Shown piece by piece: positions 24,800-37,381 of a stretch of DNA of 64,000 bases. Position 1 is the stretch's first letter. The number at the start of each line of letters is the position of its first letter. Source of the stretch: Ceratodon purpureus (taxonomy: Eukaryota > Streptophyta > Bryopsida > Pseudoditrichales > Ditrichaceae); NCBI GenBank assembly GCA_014871385.1, contig CM026426.1, forward strand, positions 60,984,084 through 61,048,083. Direction: 5' to 3'. The translations under genes and the position numbers were made by a program. The notes under the pieces are model-generated. The model was not told where the DNA came from and did not search any database. It worked only from the letters and a program-made list of their open reading frames with translations.

Positions 24800-25258
24800 G
24801 TCAAGGTAGGCGACAAAGTGTAGTTGGCTGGAAAGTTGAATCCAGAGGCTGCGGTCACAAAAGGAACCGTAATTGGACTGGGAGGAAGTGGAGTATTTCA
24901 CCATTGTCCAATCCCATCTAAGTATTATAGAGTGAATTTGAATTTTGTCTCAATGAACAAATCACTTCTGGTTTCAGTGATTTGTCTCAATGAACAAATC
25001 ACTAGCATGTTGTAGTTAAAGAAACTCAAGATTCTGGAAGATTGAAACAACAGTATGCTTGTGCTTTAACAAGTAGATGGAGACGAGTCCTCTACATATG
25101 GATCGAGTCATCAAGATCTTTGACAGGATTCACAAAGAACATCAATCAGTTCAAGATTGATAACAACGTACTTGGTTTTAGACCAGGATGGGGAAATCCT
25201 TTAGTGAAGATACTTTTGCTTACCACTAATAAAGGAGCATGTATGCAGAAGGCCTGAG
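24800..25258 (+). pseudogene. Eroded transposon-type protein fragment
   Basis: A frame reads VKVGDKV, one TAG at 24822, then LAGKLNPEAAVTKGTVIG and FHHCPIPSKYYRVNLNFV. The GDKVxL....AxxKGTVxG arrangement resembles the C-terminal module of En/Spm-associated plant transposase proteins, and a relative lies at 4.74-4.99 kb. From 25042 a second open stretch (ALTSRWRRVLYIWIES, GFRPGWGNPLVKILLL) continues for 70 codons without a recognised family. From 25259 to 26177 nothing else is supported. Confidence 0.35.
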
Positions 25259-26177
25259 CTTATTATACGCATTTAGCTATGTTGTATGCTTGACTGAAGT
25301 ATTGGAAGCAGATTTTCTACAGGGATCATCAACTAAAATTTTATAAACGTGGACTAGTTTACAAAGGACACGTGGAATGTCCAAATGTGCTTATATTCTC
25401 CACTTGACATTGTCGATATGGTGACAATCTGGCTGCAAACTAAAGTGTGCTTGCCTGCCTCGCGTGAGATCTGTATTCACTAGTGAAGTGGCAAATTGCA
25501 TCTTCAATTATTTTAGATATCCAAAGTGCATTGCTATAGAGATTCAAGACTTTGCCTCTTGGGGGGTGTAGTCCTTGGAAAAATTAGGGATATAGGTGCA
25601 AACACGAGGTAAAATATGGAGGGGGGGTATTACTTTGCATCCAATATAATTTTTGCACCCTATCATTATGTTATTTTCTAATATGGTTTATTAAAGGGGG
25701 ATCATACGTTAATTCTGATTTGGACTTGCAATGAATATTTTGTATGTTTTCTTACTCCTAAAAATTTGAATCAATTCAGGTCGTATAAAAAGCAAACACA
25801 TTCACTACACATACAAAGCTATCTGCAAACAAGCACAACTAAAACCTGTAAACATTCAATGCACTTACATTCAATTAAAAATAAATAAATAAACCATGTA
25901 GAAGTGCACACACATACAAAACCACTAGAAGATGGAAGAGCAAGGACAACAGCATAATACATTTAACCGTACAATTGAACAAAATTTAATGTGTTTAGGA
26001 ACACAGTTTGCAGGAGATAACATCGGCATCAAGAGTTTAGGGTGACCGTTGCCTAACATGTGCGACTAAAGCAAACAATGAACGGCAGTGTCTTCAAACC
26101 ATTAGTAATACACTCCAACCTTACACGGAAACAAAACTAAGTGTTCGAAAGCACTCCAAAATAGGAGGAAAAAAAAT

Positions 26178-26816
26178 CTATACGTGTACTCCAATAAAAT
26201 CAAAGAGCTTCACATCCACGGGCAACATTTCATAGTCGGTGTTGCCGATTCCAACATGTCCCTCCACTCTGCAAGCAACCCAGAGACACGAGATTAGAGA
26301 AGACGATAAAGAACATCAAGCATCTAACTGAAAACCGCAACAAGTGAATGGAAAACAATATAAGAAGGAAAGAAATACCTTCACCCGCTTTGAGCACGTT
26401 GTGCTGGAGTGACCCTGACAATGCTGAGGAGCTCGTTTCCATTGCCTAGAACAACAAAAATTTCCTTCAGCCACCCGCTCCGCAAGAAGCCCATCAAGCA
26501 CCACAGTTTTGGAGTTTGAGAAGTCACTGAGTGCCACTGTCCTCAAAGTGATCGGCAAATGCTTATCCAAACTCCAAACTTCGATAACGTCTCCACGGCG
26601 CGGTCAAATTCGGCCATCGGGTTCAAGTCGCGCTTACGGAGCCAGTTGAAACCAGGTACGTCCTTCTTATTAGACATGACGCACCCCGAAGTGCTGAGTA
26701 CTCCACGCGGGTCTTCATCGCCTTGTTCCATTCTTTTGAGAGGCATGCAAGCCGTAGGAGAAGGAGAAGGAGCGCCTGCCTAGCAATAGCGTCCATTCCA
26801 ACGTTCGCCTAGGGAT
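26178..26816 (-). pseudogene. Two-exon gene remnant, possibly F-box related
   Basis: The last exon 26178-26268 (acceptor TTGCAG) joins in phase to an exon whose donor is at 26384, giving ...IVRVTPAQRAQSG followed by VEGHVGIGNTDYEMLPVDV and a stop. Upstream in the same frame lie about 115 codons back to ATG 26733, broken by one TGA at 26543 (CGA to TGA would explain it). In another frame, from ATG 26789, LLRLACLSKEWNKAM resembles the end of an F-box. No kelch or LRR repeat is certain. This may be a decayed host gene or gene fragment. From 26817 to 28490 no other gene is supported. Confidence 0.3.
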
Positions 26817-28490
26817 ATGCACAAACAGACACCGCCTCACAAACATGGTTGGTGAATGTGTGGGAAGCCAACATCTTGAAGCAACCTCTCTTATTTTGCA
26901 CACATCCCACCGCCCACAGCAAATCTGACATCACCGCAAATAAGAAAACTTCGTAAATTCCCGCAACAACACACGAAGCTGAGTGCAAACAGCCAAAATT
27001 AAGCCCTAGGCGACAAGGGAACCCTCGATTTCACGCAACAACGCAGGAGGCAAGAGTGGAGGTGGAGCGCCATAGAAGGGATTTAAATACATGTGTTGTT
27101 GGGGAGGATCAAGGAGACTCCGGTCACAGGTTTGTCCCCCGCCAACAAATTGACCTTCTCCTCTCATCACCGCCATGTCATGATGCCAAGAATGAAACTA
27201 ATGTCACTTCAAATCATGTAAGAGAAATCTTTTTTTCCGTTCCTCATTAGAATTTAAGCGTGCCAAAAGTGGCCCGATATGGATGGGCATTATGTGATTT
27301 CCATTATGTCCAGCATTTACATCAATTCAATCACACCTTTCTGTCAATCAACTAGATTTCGTCAATCATCTCATTATAATTTTCAAGTGCATCATTATCT
27401 GTACTTGAAAAATCTCACCTTGGCTTATTCGAAAGCTATCCAACCGATTCAGCCTCTGTTTTGTCTGCACGTGTACATATGAATGTAGCATCAGGTTACG
27501 GAGGAAGGAAATAATCTGAATCCAAATTGCATAGTCTAGAACTGTTCAAGGCAATTTGAACACATGATTGCATGGTGAAAATTACCGCAGCCAAAAGTAC
27601 TTGGAGGCTAAGCTAACATTGCGAGAATAAGAAGGACTGAAATGCAAACTTTCAGGATAAATGTAAGGTACGTACCATAAACATTAACTAAGGATGTGCA
27701 TGCCTATGCATGCTCCTGTATACATTGGGGTCCGTTCTTTTTGCTGGTCCCTACCGCAGTTTCTATGTCATCAAGAACTCTGTTACATGTACACCCCATT
27801 TAATTCAGCATCGTCATTCTAAGTCTTACACATTCTAACCCCTCTTGTGCAAAGCAATTGTAGCATCTGACCGGCTTTTCAATAATTGAATAGTGAAAAT
27901 AGTAACCCAACATCAGAAATTTGAACCGAAATCTTTTGAAGGGGGAATCCAATGGTACTAACCATAATAATTAGGATTGGAAGATCAGCCACGGCTACAA
28001 TTAGGGAACCTGTACATTAGAAAAGCAAACACATGTACCTAGACGTGCAGAAATTTGCATGCTGACTACTTCTAAATCGGTTATGGATTTCTTAATACTC
28101 ATCAAGCACATCCATGTCGTTCTCTTCTAATGTGTAAATATTAGCTCTAGAATTGAAGGACAATACTAAAATTGAAACCACACTATCTATGTCTATTCAT
28201 TGTGTGTCGCTAACCTCATACTTGAATTTGTTCTTACCAAGCAATTTTTTGAACCATCTCAGTAGAATCTCGATAGAAGGTCCAAAACTTACCTTCTTAC
28301 CTATAATGGTCATTGACATCAAGTCAATTGGATACCTACACAATCCCCACTTGTTTCCAAGTCTCCTTCAAATCTTTAGGACTCGGCCAAGCCACCAGCT
28401 GCCAAAAGTAACTCCAGATGAAACTACAGCTGGATTCCCACATTGTGCATAGCCAAAGTTCCGGCTTTGAGCGGCCCTCACCGTAGAGGA

Positions 28491-31400
28491 CTAGTTTAGA
28501 CTCGATGATTCCACAAAAAACAAACCACAATCAATTTCTGGGCCCATCAAACATGTTGTGGTAGAATTCGCAGCCAACAGGTACTCATCAGCGTTGTTGA
28601 AGTAAACTGAGTTTTTTATTTGTGTTGATCTGTCTTTTGAAAGGAAAGGATTTCCATTTAATTTCGACACTGATGTAGATTTGTATATCGCCCTCCCCAT
28701 GTTCTGAACTACGAGTTCAATCTTGCTGAAGCAAGGGCTGTAGTCTACAACTTGAGCCGGACTTGGCTCGGCAGAGTCCAACATCTGGGATATAGCATCC
28801 CTGCATTCCTCCTCGGCAACTCTTACATTGTTCTGCACATCTTCTTCAAAACTTCTAACACCACTCAGATTGTCTTTCTCCATCTCAGCGCTCCAATCTT
28901 CACCATCTCCCCCCACTTACACGTAGAGAGTTTCCTTCAACACCTCCGCATCATCGTCTTTACCAAAGACAGGTTTAGATGGCAGCACATACGTCCAATG
29001 CTTAGGATCCCCACTTTCCACCTTCCAGGCTTGCAAAAACCACATCTTGTTATTTGCAAATGTGGACGGTGTCATATTCAATGAGGTTAGTATGGACTAG
29101 GCTTCCTTCAGCCCCTCTTGTAGAGCTTCGACAATGTCTCCATCTATGGTCAGGGTGCTGTTCAATCGCAAAATTAGCAGGGGCCCTTCTTAGTTCTAGA
29201 GGGTGCATCTCAGCCCATATGTTGCGCTGCTTGTTATGAGCCCGGTCAAACCGCAACCCTTTCTCTGCATATTCGATGGCTGCTAGTTGATTCACGGTAT
29301 TTGCACAGCCTATTAATTCCTGGAAATCGTAAGCTCTCTCCATACCCTGCATACCTCCAACTTTGCTAAAAAAAAATTCACATGAGTCTGATCCTGTGAG
29401 GTGAAGTGGAACCTCCACGTATGGGATTGCATCTCTAAAGTACCGAATCAGTAGTACTACGAAATGTCAAGAGAGCTGAACAAGGTAGCACTAGTTACTC
29501 ACAAAACATTCCTGTAAAGTAGGGGTTTTTGTATTCCCCCCTACACCGTGGTCCCCGTTTTTGAACCACTACTTCCAAATTTGAAAAAAAGAAAGACACC
29601 TTGCTAGCAAGTAAAACCCTCTTCCTTAGACTCAGCAAAATTGAAAGTAAAATATCAATGTAATCCGCACATATAGACACGTACATTTTAGTTCCCAACG
29701 TTCTTTCCTGATGTGCGTCTCTACTAGTTCTCAATTCCTGTAAACAAGCCCTGGCCTTTTTTGCACAAATGCGTTGTCCACTAGCCCAGTTCTATCTATC
29801 AATGCGTTGTACATCTTCCTTTTTTTAACCATGATGATCTATGGCAAACTTTTGGTATACTTGACTAAGGTGATCTAAGAAACATACATCAGCCCCTAAC
29901 TGAAGGTTCTTCACAGCGCTATCGAGAGGGTAAATCAACTTCTTTCCATTGTGGATAAAATCCTGATCATGCAAGCCCTGAACATTACTCTCCTCTGACC
30001 ATACACAGAACAATGACCATCTCTCCCAAGGAATCTCATACCTTGACCCTACCTTGCTGGTGTAGTATTTTAGCATCACATGCCTTCTCCTCGAGTCTCC
30101 ATCCGAAGCATGAGCCATGACAGGCCCAACTGCTTTACCACAACTATCTTGCCACAACGTGTCAATACACTCCCACTGATGTCTAATCCACTCGGCATCA
30201 AAACATTTACATATACAAGACACAACGAGCACTAATCTAGGAAGCTTGTCATGCAGCGGGTTTACCATTATGACTCGTACAAAACTCCCTTTCTTATTTT
30301 ATCGAAATGAATCAACAATAGCATCATATCCATTCTGACCATTACCAACATGCGGTTTGAATGACAATATGCATACGTCATTCTCTTTAGAGCCACAGAA
30401 CCCCTCTTTAGAGCCATGTGACTGTGCCTCCCAAGATATCCGAGACTTTGCCTTTGTCTTGTCTTCGGCCAAAATGACTGGGACTCGCCCCTCCACTCCC
30501 TGTGCCGACTTGGCCTCCCTATAGATATTAGCAACTGCAGCAAACAATGACGCATGCTCTCCGGCAATGAACTTGACGCCTTTCTTATTGGTACGTTCCA
30601 TACTATCATACATCGGTCCTCCAAAATTTAGGGCAAAGAGATCACACATTCGCCTTCCTCCGTAAATCTTCATGGTCTGTGCAAAACCCTGATTGTTTTT
30701 AGAGAACCTGTGACCTTGCCTTACTCGATTAAGGTTTGTAGGGGCATCCCTAAGGAAGTCCCACAAAGCTCGTTTTCCCCCGAAGGCGTTTATTCTGTGA
30801 GCTGCCAATATATTGTTACAAAAGGAGAGAATATCCTTTCTATTGAAGCTCTCTACTGCACTTAACTTCAAACCACGCTGCCTCATTTTCAGTTGAGCAA
30901 CTCTCGACTTCATCAACCAATGCATGGATTTTTCTTCACGGTACTTCTTAGCCAAGAAACGATTGTGAGCCCCTGACTTTTGAACAGATAAGTAATCTAC
31001 CCTTCTTCCTACGTTTGTATTCCTTGATCCTCGCTTTACAAGAGCACGACCTTCACGATACACCCTCAATCTGAAATGAGTAGGATGCCCAATTCCTTCA
31101 CAATCAACACACATCAAATTCGGAAATGGTTCTCCTGTGAGATACAACCGCTTACAACGGATGTGACAAAAGAAACCACTGATAACAACCTTTTGTTCAC
31201 TGAAAATGAATTCAGCAGAAGTAGTAGGCTCCAATACCGACACTCCTCCTAGCTTCTGATCATTCAGAAGACCATCAACCCTGTAAACCTTACCAACACA
31301 TTCAGTTGTTTTCTTAAACAGACCCAACATAGCAATGACAAGATGGAGTTAGAATTCATACCTAAACCGGAAACCTCTGAAGTTCTAGAATCTTCAGTCA

Positions 31401-32529
31401 ATGTTGCGCTAAACGAGCTATGCAAGTTTGGTTGCGTCCTGATGGTGGATCGTGATCTTGTTGTTGGTCTCCCTTGTTTTCCTGTAGCAAGTGCTCTCCT
31501 CGTTGTGACCAATTTCCTAGCAGCAGCTATGTCCTCACAACACTTCGAGTGAGTGAGCCCTTGCAGATGATTCTCAAGGTTTACTCTAAGATTGTGTTTT
31601 GTGGGCACAATAACATCAACTTGCCGTCAAGCTTGCAACACACTTTGTACCAAAAGGACTTCATCTGCAAAACCCCCACATCTCTGACTTGCACAAACGG
31701 AGGATCTTCTTTCAAGACAGATTCATTAACACTCTGCAAAATCTCACACCTTCCTCCACAAGTCGCTTATGGTCCTAAAGCTTGTAAATCAAGAGTAGGC
31801 CCTTGTTCCCCTCATTCTTAGGATGATCAGCGTATAACACACGTTTCTTCTTGCATCATTATTTAACATGCAATGTGGAGTGCATAAGTGATGTTTTAAA
31901 ATTGGCAAACAGATTCTATATCGATGACCTAGAATGGTCACCACCAGTACCACCAAACTCCTTGTTGCACTCCGCATTGAATCTTCACGATCATAGCCTT
32001 TGAGACTCCATGTATGATCTGCAAAATCCATCGTGGCTAGCTCCCTTCTCAACTTTGCCGCAGCTGTTTTGTAATTTTCCATGGTGTCGACAGATATTAG
32101 TTTTGACTACAAAAAATCCTCCTCAGGCTCCTCAGCCTCTTCCGCTTCAATCCCTAAAGTGACTTTAGTCTCATGTAGATCAATCGTAGCATCTTCTACT
32201 CGGTCCTCGGCATCAACGTCACGGAACTCCAACTGCGAAGGTGCCACGAAGTCATTGGTGTCGGTGTCTCCAATGTTGTCAATGCGCCTTCGCTTTGAGA
32301 TTCTCCCATTGTCATCTTCCTCCTCAAGAATTACATATACTTGCACACCAACTCGATTCATTGCTTCAAACTTGCTGCGGATGCGACATTGATCATCGCA
32401 GATCCAGAATTGGAAAGGCCAGTTGACACACCCTCCTTTCTCTAATTGCAACCGCAACTCCGCATACGTGTCTCCAAATTCACAACAAAAAGGACTCAAC
32501 AGCTCCAACCGCGAGCTCTCATCTGCCAT
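28491..32529 (-). pseudogene. Large transposon-type protein, multi-exon and broken
   Basis: This minus-strand gene begins near ATG 32529 (MADESSRLELL) with an acidic N-terminal region containing a basic KRRR patch. It crosses one TAG (32107) in frame and continues through several exons to FFVESSSLN and a stop at 28491. The best block is 30299-31330: CHIRCKRLYL...CVDCEG (possible zinc-binding cysteines), then FAQTMKIYGGRRMCDLFALNFGGP, GEHASLFAAVANIYREAK and VPVILAEDKTK. Downstream come VMAHASDGDSRRR (about 30.1 kb), a frame change near 29.58 kb, and LTGSDSCEFFFSKVGGMQG (about 29.4 kb). LAED, SDGD and the SDSCE motif are spaced as candidate acidic catalytic residues of an RNase-H-type transposase; that is inference. 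I recall similar long multicopy proteins from bryophytes but cannot name a superfamily. A CACTA-like terminus lies 0.9 kb upstream at 33434. Confidence 0.6.
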
Positions 32530-33329
32530 AGCGTACAACTTGATTTTGAAATTCAAACCCATCCTCCGTAGTCATGTTCGCACCACCAGACCCAAAACCA
32601 AAACCCCAACAACAGCACCACCGGACCCACAACCGCAACCCTAATTGTTGTTGAACAAAACCCAGGAAACCGAGAAAACCCAGAAAACAAGATACACCCT
32701 ACGAAACCACAGTGGCGGCAAAGGACGACGTTGGAAATCGCGGGCGTTTGAAGTTTGCCCTCTCCAAACCCTAAGCTCATCGTCATAAGTTATCAAGTGC
32801 ATCTGACGGCCACCCTTGTGCGACATGGCACCTTTGATGGTATCGTGAATCTAGCATTTACTGTGAACTAGATCTTTGAACCGGCAATTGAATACAAAGG
32901 GGGGTATCTTAAGTCTAATTTTTTCCTACTAGAACCTATTAACCCACTCCCTACAGTATTTATAACACACCCAATGACAGATTTTCTACACTATAGTATA
33001 AGTAATCGCTTTATAAGTTTTAGCCCAAATGTTTTTTAGACACCCTACATTTGTTCTTACCTATAGTTCTACTTCTACCGTTTACTGCACCCCCGAGACT
33101 ACGCTATAATGAACAACAAGGCTAAGTTTATCAGACATCGACACTCTGACTTGCTGGAGAAAATTTAGAGTTCAACTGCAGATGTTCGCTGGAGTCTGTA
33201 AAACAACTTAGCATGTACTTTCCGAAGTGTTTCTCAAATGAGCATAATGCAACAGAAAGTGCTCCCAAACATCACATTTACCGAGAGAATGAACTCGATC
33301 CTAAATGACACTGATCAAATAATGACGTG

Positions 33330-33434
33330 CCCGTATTGACACGAACCGTCTATGTCCTTTTTTTGCAACTTTGTCATAAATGACATAGATTTATGTCAAT
33401 TTTCACGTCCTTTATTCCGGGATTTCTACTAGTG
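33330..33434. mobile_element. CACTA-like right terminus (CACTAGTAGAAA)
   Basis: Read leftward from 33434 the sequence is CACTAGTAGAAATCCCGG, followed by TTGACATAAATC and ATGTCATTTATGACA, the same TGTCA/TGACA subterminal motif seen at both ends of the complete CACTA element. It would bound an element lying to the left, which would include the large minus-strand gene at 28.5-32.5 kb. No matching left end was found; CACTAG strings at 25478 and 25923 do not have the same flanking trinucleotide (TAC). Confidence 0.5.
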
Positions 33435-35712
33435 TACTAATCTATGCGATGTTTCCACGCCCGCGTATGCGTTACTACGGTATTTACAAACCCATTGGAA
33501 TAGTAGTTAATAGACCTTAAGGGAGCACTTTGCAAAACCTAGAGAATCCTCTCCTATTGATTTAAACAATACACGTTGACCGCTTAGCTAACCCGAAGCG
33601 TGTTTCCTGCTAAACCAATATGAAATCCTTCGCTTGAATGCTAAGAAACCTATAGTACATACCTCGCTTCTCAATTTGTAAATTGAAAACGGCATCAACA
33701 CTATATTCTGAAGCTCACTCGTTACACCAAGGGACACCACCATCGCATGCCCTAACACTCCAGAGCATCCGCATCTCCACCTCCTCCTCCCCACTTCTCA
33801 GTGGTCCTTCCGGATGCCTCCCCTAAACTGCCAAGACAACTGAGATGACACACCCATCCCGTCCTAACCCCCAGAATTTCTATATTCACGCAACTCGATG
33901 ATCATAGTCTGCATTACTTCTCTTGCTCAACTCAAAGGCCGCAGAACTCTGGAATACGACCTCGGAAATTTCCCATCGTTCGAGGGGGCATGCTGAACAA
34001 CAAATAGGCAACACAACGAGAAGGACAACACAGTCTGCCTTACAAAGCATTTCGACCTCCCTGCTCATTACACGACAAGATTTGAATCCGATGGCAAAGG
34101 TCTTATCAATGTAAGAATAAGAGGTTGTAAAAGGTTATGAATGCACTACCCCAAAGGTGGTCACTTTCTATAATTCCCGCCAAAAAATATAAACAAGGTA
34201 AGATAACTCCGCCAAGCCCCTGACAATATTCATGTAGTTCCTCAGAATCTAAAACCACATGGTTTCTTTCACATTGCATGGTTTTTAATAAAGTCCATTT
34301 GCTCGGGAGGCCCCCTTTCAATTTCATATTCTTCACCCTCTTGCCTTTATTATTTTTCGCACTTAAAACTACAGTATAAATCCAATTACAAGCCTCTTTC
34401 TCAACTCATTTTATATTATTGTATGCTTTATTTTAATTTTCATTCCCACACTCATATTCGTTTAATAATTTATTCTCCATCACATCCAAAAGCGAGTCTC
34501 ACTTTTCAGTCTTTCATTCTAGAGTTCATTCTATACTACAATACCTTACTTGTTCCACTCAATATTGTTCTGGCTTGATTTATCTTGCATTAATGTTGTA
34601 TGTCTAATTACTTTCCAAATACTTTTATTTTGTATGTTTATTTTTTCCCTTATATTATTTCTTGGATAAGGTATAGAGCACATAACAATTTTTTAATATT
34701 TTATTTCCTCTTGCATTTGTCATCAACCAAGTCCTAATCACTAAGTGCATTACCATTTTTTAAGTTTTAAATAATATCCACATTTTTCCTTGTCGTTTCA
34801 GCCCCGCTTTGCTTTGCACATTTACACCTTCATTTTTTGTTTGTTTCATACCCAAGAATCGGTACTACGTAGTGAGTGTTTTTTTTGTTCCCTTTTCATC
34901 TATTATAGAAGGTGTCTCACTTTATAGTACTTCAAAGTTTTTATTTTATGTATAATTTTTATTTATTTATTTTACATTTCATTCTAACCCCTCTTTAGTC
35001 TGCATGTCCACGCAATCTGTCATTTTTAATTTTATCGACAAACAATAGTACGTAGTGTTTTTTTTCCCCTTTCAATTTTTTTCAAGAATTTTTAAATTTT
35101 TTTTCTTTTATGCGCTACTACAAAGGTTCTAGCATGTTTTTGTTCTTTTACTTATTATTAATTAAATTTCTTTTTTCCCAAATGTATTTTATCCCATTTT
35201 GATTAGCCCCTTCTCTTTTTCCTAATTTTGAATTTTGTTTTTCCAACTTGGATCAACTCCACTTCACCTTGCATGTCTACACTCTTTTTCTTATTCTTTA
35301 TGAAGCGCTGTTACGCCTTGTAAGTTTCTTCTTTTCTTGTTCCTTGTTTGTTTCTGCCTTAAGCCTACTTCACAATGCATGTATTTTTTTTTTAAATTGA
35401 AATTATTTATTACATGTTTTTCCAATAAGAAGCACAAACAGATTCACATATTTTTATAATTTTCTTATTTTTTATTTCTATTTTAATTTATTTTTTGGTT
35501 GTTGTTTTTGACAAATTACAACTGGAACATTATTTGAGGTTTACAACAAGAAACTGGAAGACAAATCATCATTGATAATGTAGTACACTATAAAATCTTT
35601 GTTCAAACGAAAAACAGAAGAAAACCCTTTCCTCTTAGATAATATATGAACAATTCAAAATTTTACAAGAAAATTACGAATACAAAGTCTACCATCTTAG
35701 TAGTTCAACAAT
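33435..35712. other. Unassigned sequence with a strongly T-rich stretch
   Basis: Between 33.6 and 34.34 kb short minus-strand frames exist without a recognisable family. From about 34340 to 35515 the plus strand is very rich in T (many T runs, TTTTATTT and TTTCATTC motifs, few G). This is a long one-sided composition skew with no gene. Confidence 0.5.
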
Positions 35713-36990
35713 CTAGCTGTTTCCGTGTACATGTATGCTAATCCCACAGCTATAAGAATTCAAATACCCTGTTTCTAGTATGACGAGCACAACCTCCTTC
35801 AACTCATGCTTCACCTCATGTATTCCTTCAATCCCGAATGCGTCAAACATTTGAGAGGAAACAGGAAATCGGTCCATAAATCTACCATCGCTAAGTTTTA
35901 AAGAGCCAACAGAGATGGATAGAGGAGCAAGACAAAACAATTAGTCACAAACTATTTACTCCTTTATATTTAGGTTTTCCAAAATATCCCTAACATTCTC
36001 CTCCTACACGACTTAGTTCATATAGGACCACGTATCAGCCTACTGTAGGCACTTAACGTGATCCCAACTTTTGATATTACCAGCTCTTTTTCAAGCATCA
36101 TTGCCACGTTATTCTCTTGTGCCCATGCACCACAACTTAGCTAGGGCGTCATGCAACCTCTGAGGGCTATGGAAATTGTTATGCTCGGTATAAGCAGAGT
36201 CAAACTAAAAAAACCCGTTCTTGCTTAGGACTGCTAGACTCCAATGCTCATAGTCACATATTGGCACAATTGGTGTTTTCCAACCACTGTTAAACAACCA
36301 ACAATTGGTAGAGTCAAAGTGTGCATCAAAGAATTCTTGCAAAGCAAGCACATTTGCTATACTATTTACAAGAGCCTTCAATGACAATGCAAACTGTGAT
36401 GGGCAAACCAAAACATCAGCTGTTAAAGATGTCTAGATCCAGTAACAGAAGAAGTCCGTCAAAGGAAAATTCATCCTCCATGTCTTAAGATCCAGTGCAG
36501 GCATGTATGGACTGGGCCAAAGATTTGTGCTACCGCGTTCAAATGAAAAATGCACGTACACCTCCTGCCGACCACCTTGTTGCTGAATTTTGCCATGCAT
36601 TACTACACACAAGTTGACATAGGAATATAAACCACTTTATTGTATATGCATATCAAAATAAAACTTCTAGATTGGTAATACTAAAGGCAAGAGAAAGACA
36701 TTAAACTTTTGTCACGCACTACAAAGATGCTTGACTGCAACACATTAATTATTGATCGAGTAACATGTCCATGACAACTAAGATTGCTACATTACTTTGA
36801 CAAGGCAACACAAAGGCTTACGTTTGTACAATAGGAGGGCATTGTAAAACCTAAATGTACATATCAGACCTTTTCTTCCCAACATCCGAGGAGGAATGTA
36901 GCCCCGTGTTTTTGGTATCTTTCTTTGGACACTCCTGCAGCAACTCAAGCTGTACGCTTGCAGATGGGTTGGTAGGATCTACAACTGCTC
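35713..36990 (-). pseudogene. Ulp1-like cysteine protease gene, dead
   Basis: Ulp1/C48 proteases cleave SUMO or similar modifiers, and plant transposons often carry copies. On the minus strand one frame runs from about 36560 down to 35713. It contains WRMNFPLTDFFCYWI, then ICDYEHWSLAVLSKNGFF with the catalytic His, then FDSAYTEHN with the catalytic Asp just past a TAG. At the Cys position (expected W-S-C-G) it has TWSYMN, so the nucleophile is apparently Tyr, a change that TGT/TGC to TAT/TAC explains. Several in-frame stops are present, most explicable as CAG or CGA decay. A hydrophilic segment at 36843-36990 (LELLQECPKKDTKNTG) may be an upstream exon. It lies just outside the CACTA element that starts at 37370. 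Confidence 0.6.
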
Positions 36991-37369
36991 TAGAAACTTG
37001 ATTGGAGTAGGCCACCTATTTGGTATCACGTATTTTGGTGACTTTATGCCCTTCATTGACAATACAGAGGTCTGCGTCACAGTCTGCACTTGTCCGACTA
37101 TACCCTTAGCTCACATAAACGCACTCCACTTCCCTCCTTTGTACGTCCGCCAATGCTGTTGCCGCCGTCAAAATCTTCTAATGGAGATCGCCCGAGTGAC
37201 CATTATCTAAATCCCCGCACAAAATGGCAAAACCAAGATCAACATCCTCGCGGATTGTTGCTACCAACCTGAATATGTCTTTGCTCATATAACCACTTAA
37301 AAACACCCGCCATAGTCTAAAAACTTTATTGAGCAATTTGTGTATCTATCCCAAAACAACACATACTTA

Positions 37370-37381
37370 CACTACAAGAAA
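37370..37381. repeat. Left CACTA terminal inverted repeat
   Basis: CACTACAAGAAA, identical to the inverted end at 51997-52008. Preceded by TTA. Confidence 0.95.

Noticed and set aside
25478-25935. CACTAG strings at 25478 and 25923 as the left end of the element ending at 33434.
   Set aside because: Sequence after CACTAG differs from the right end and the flanking bases (ATT, AAC) do not match TAC.
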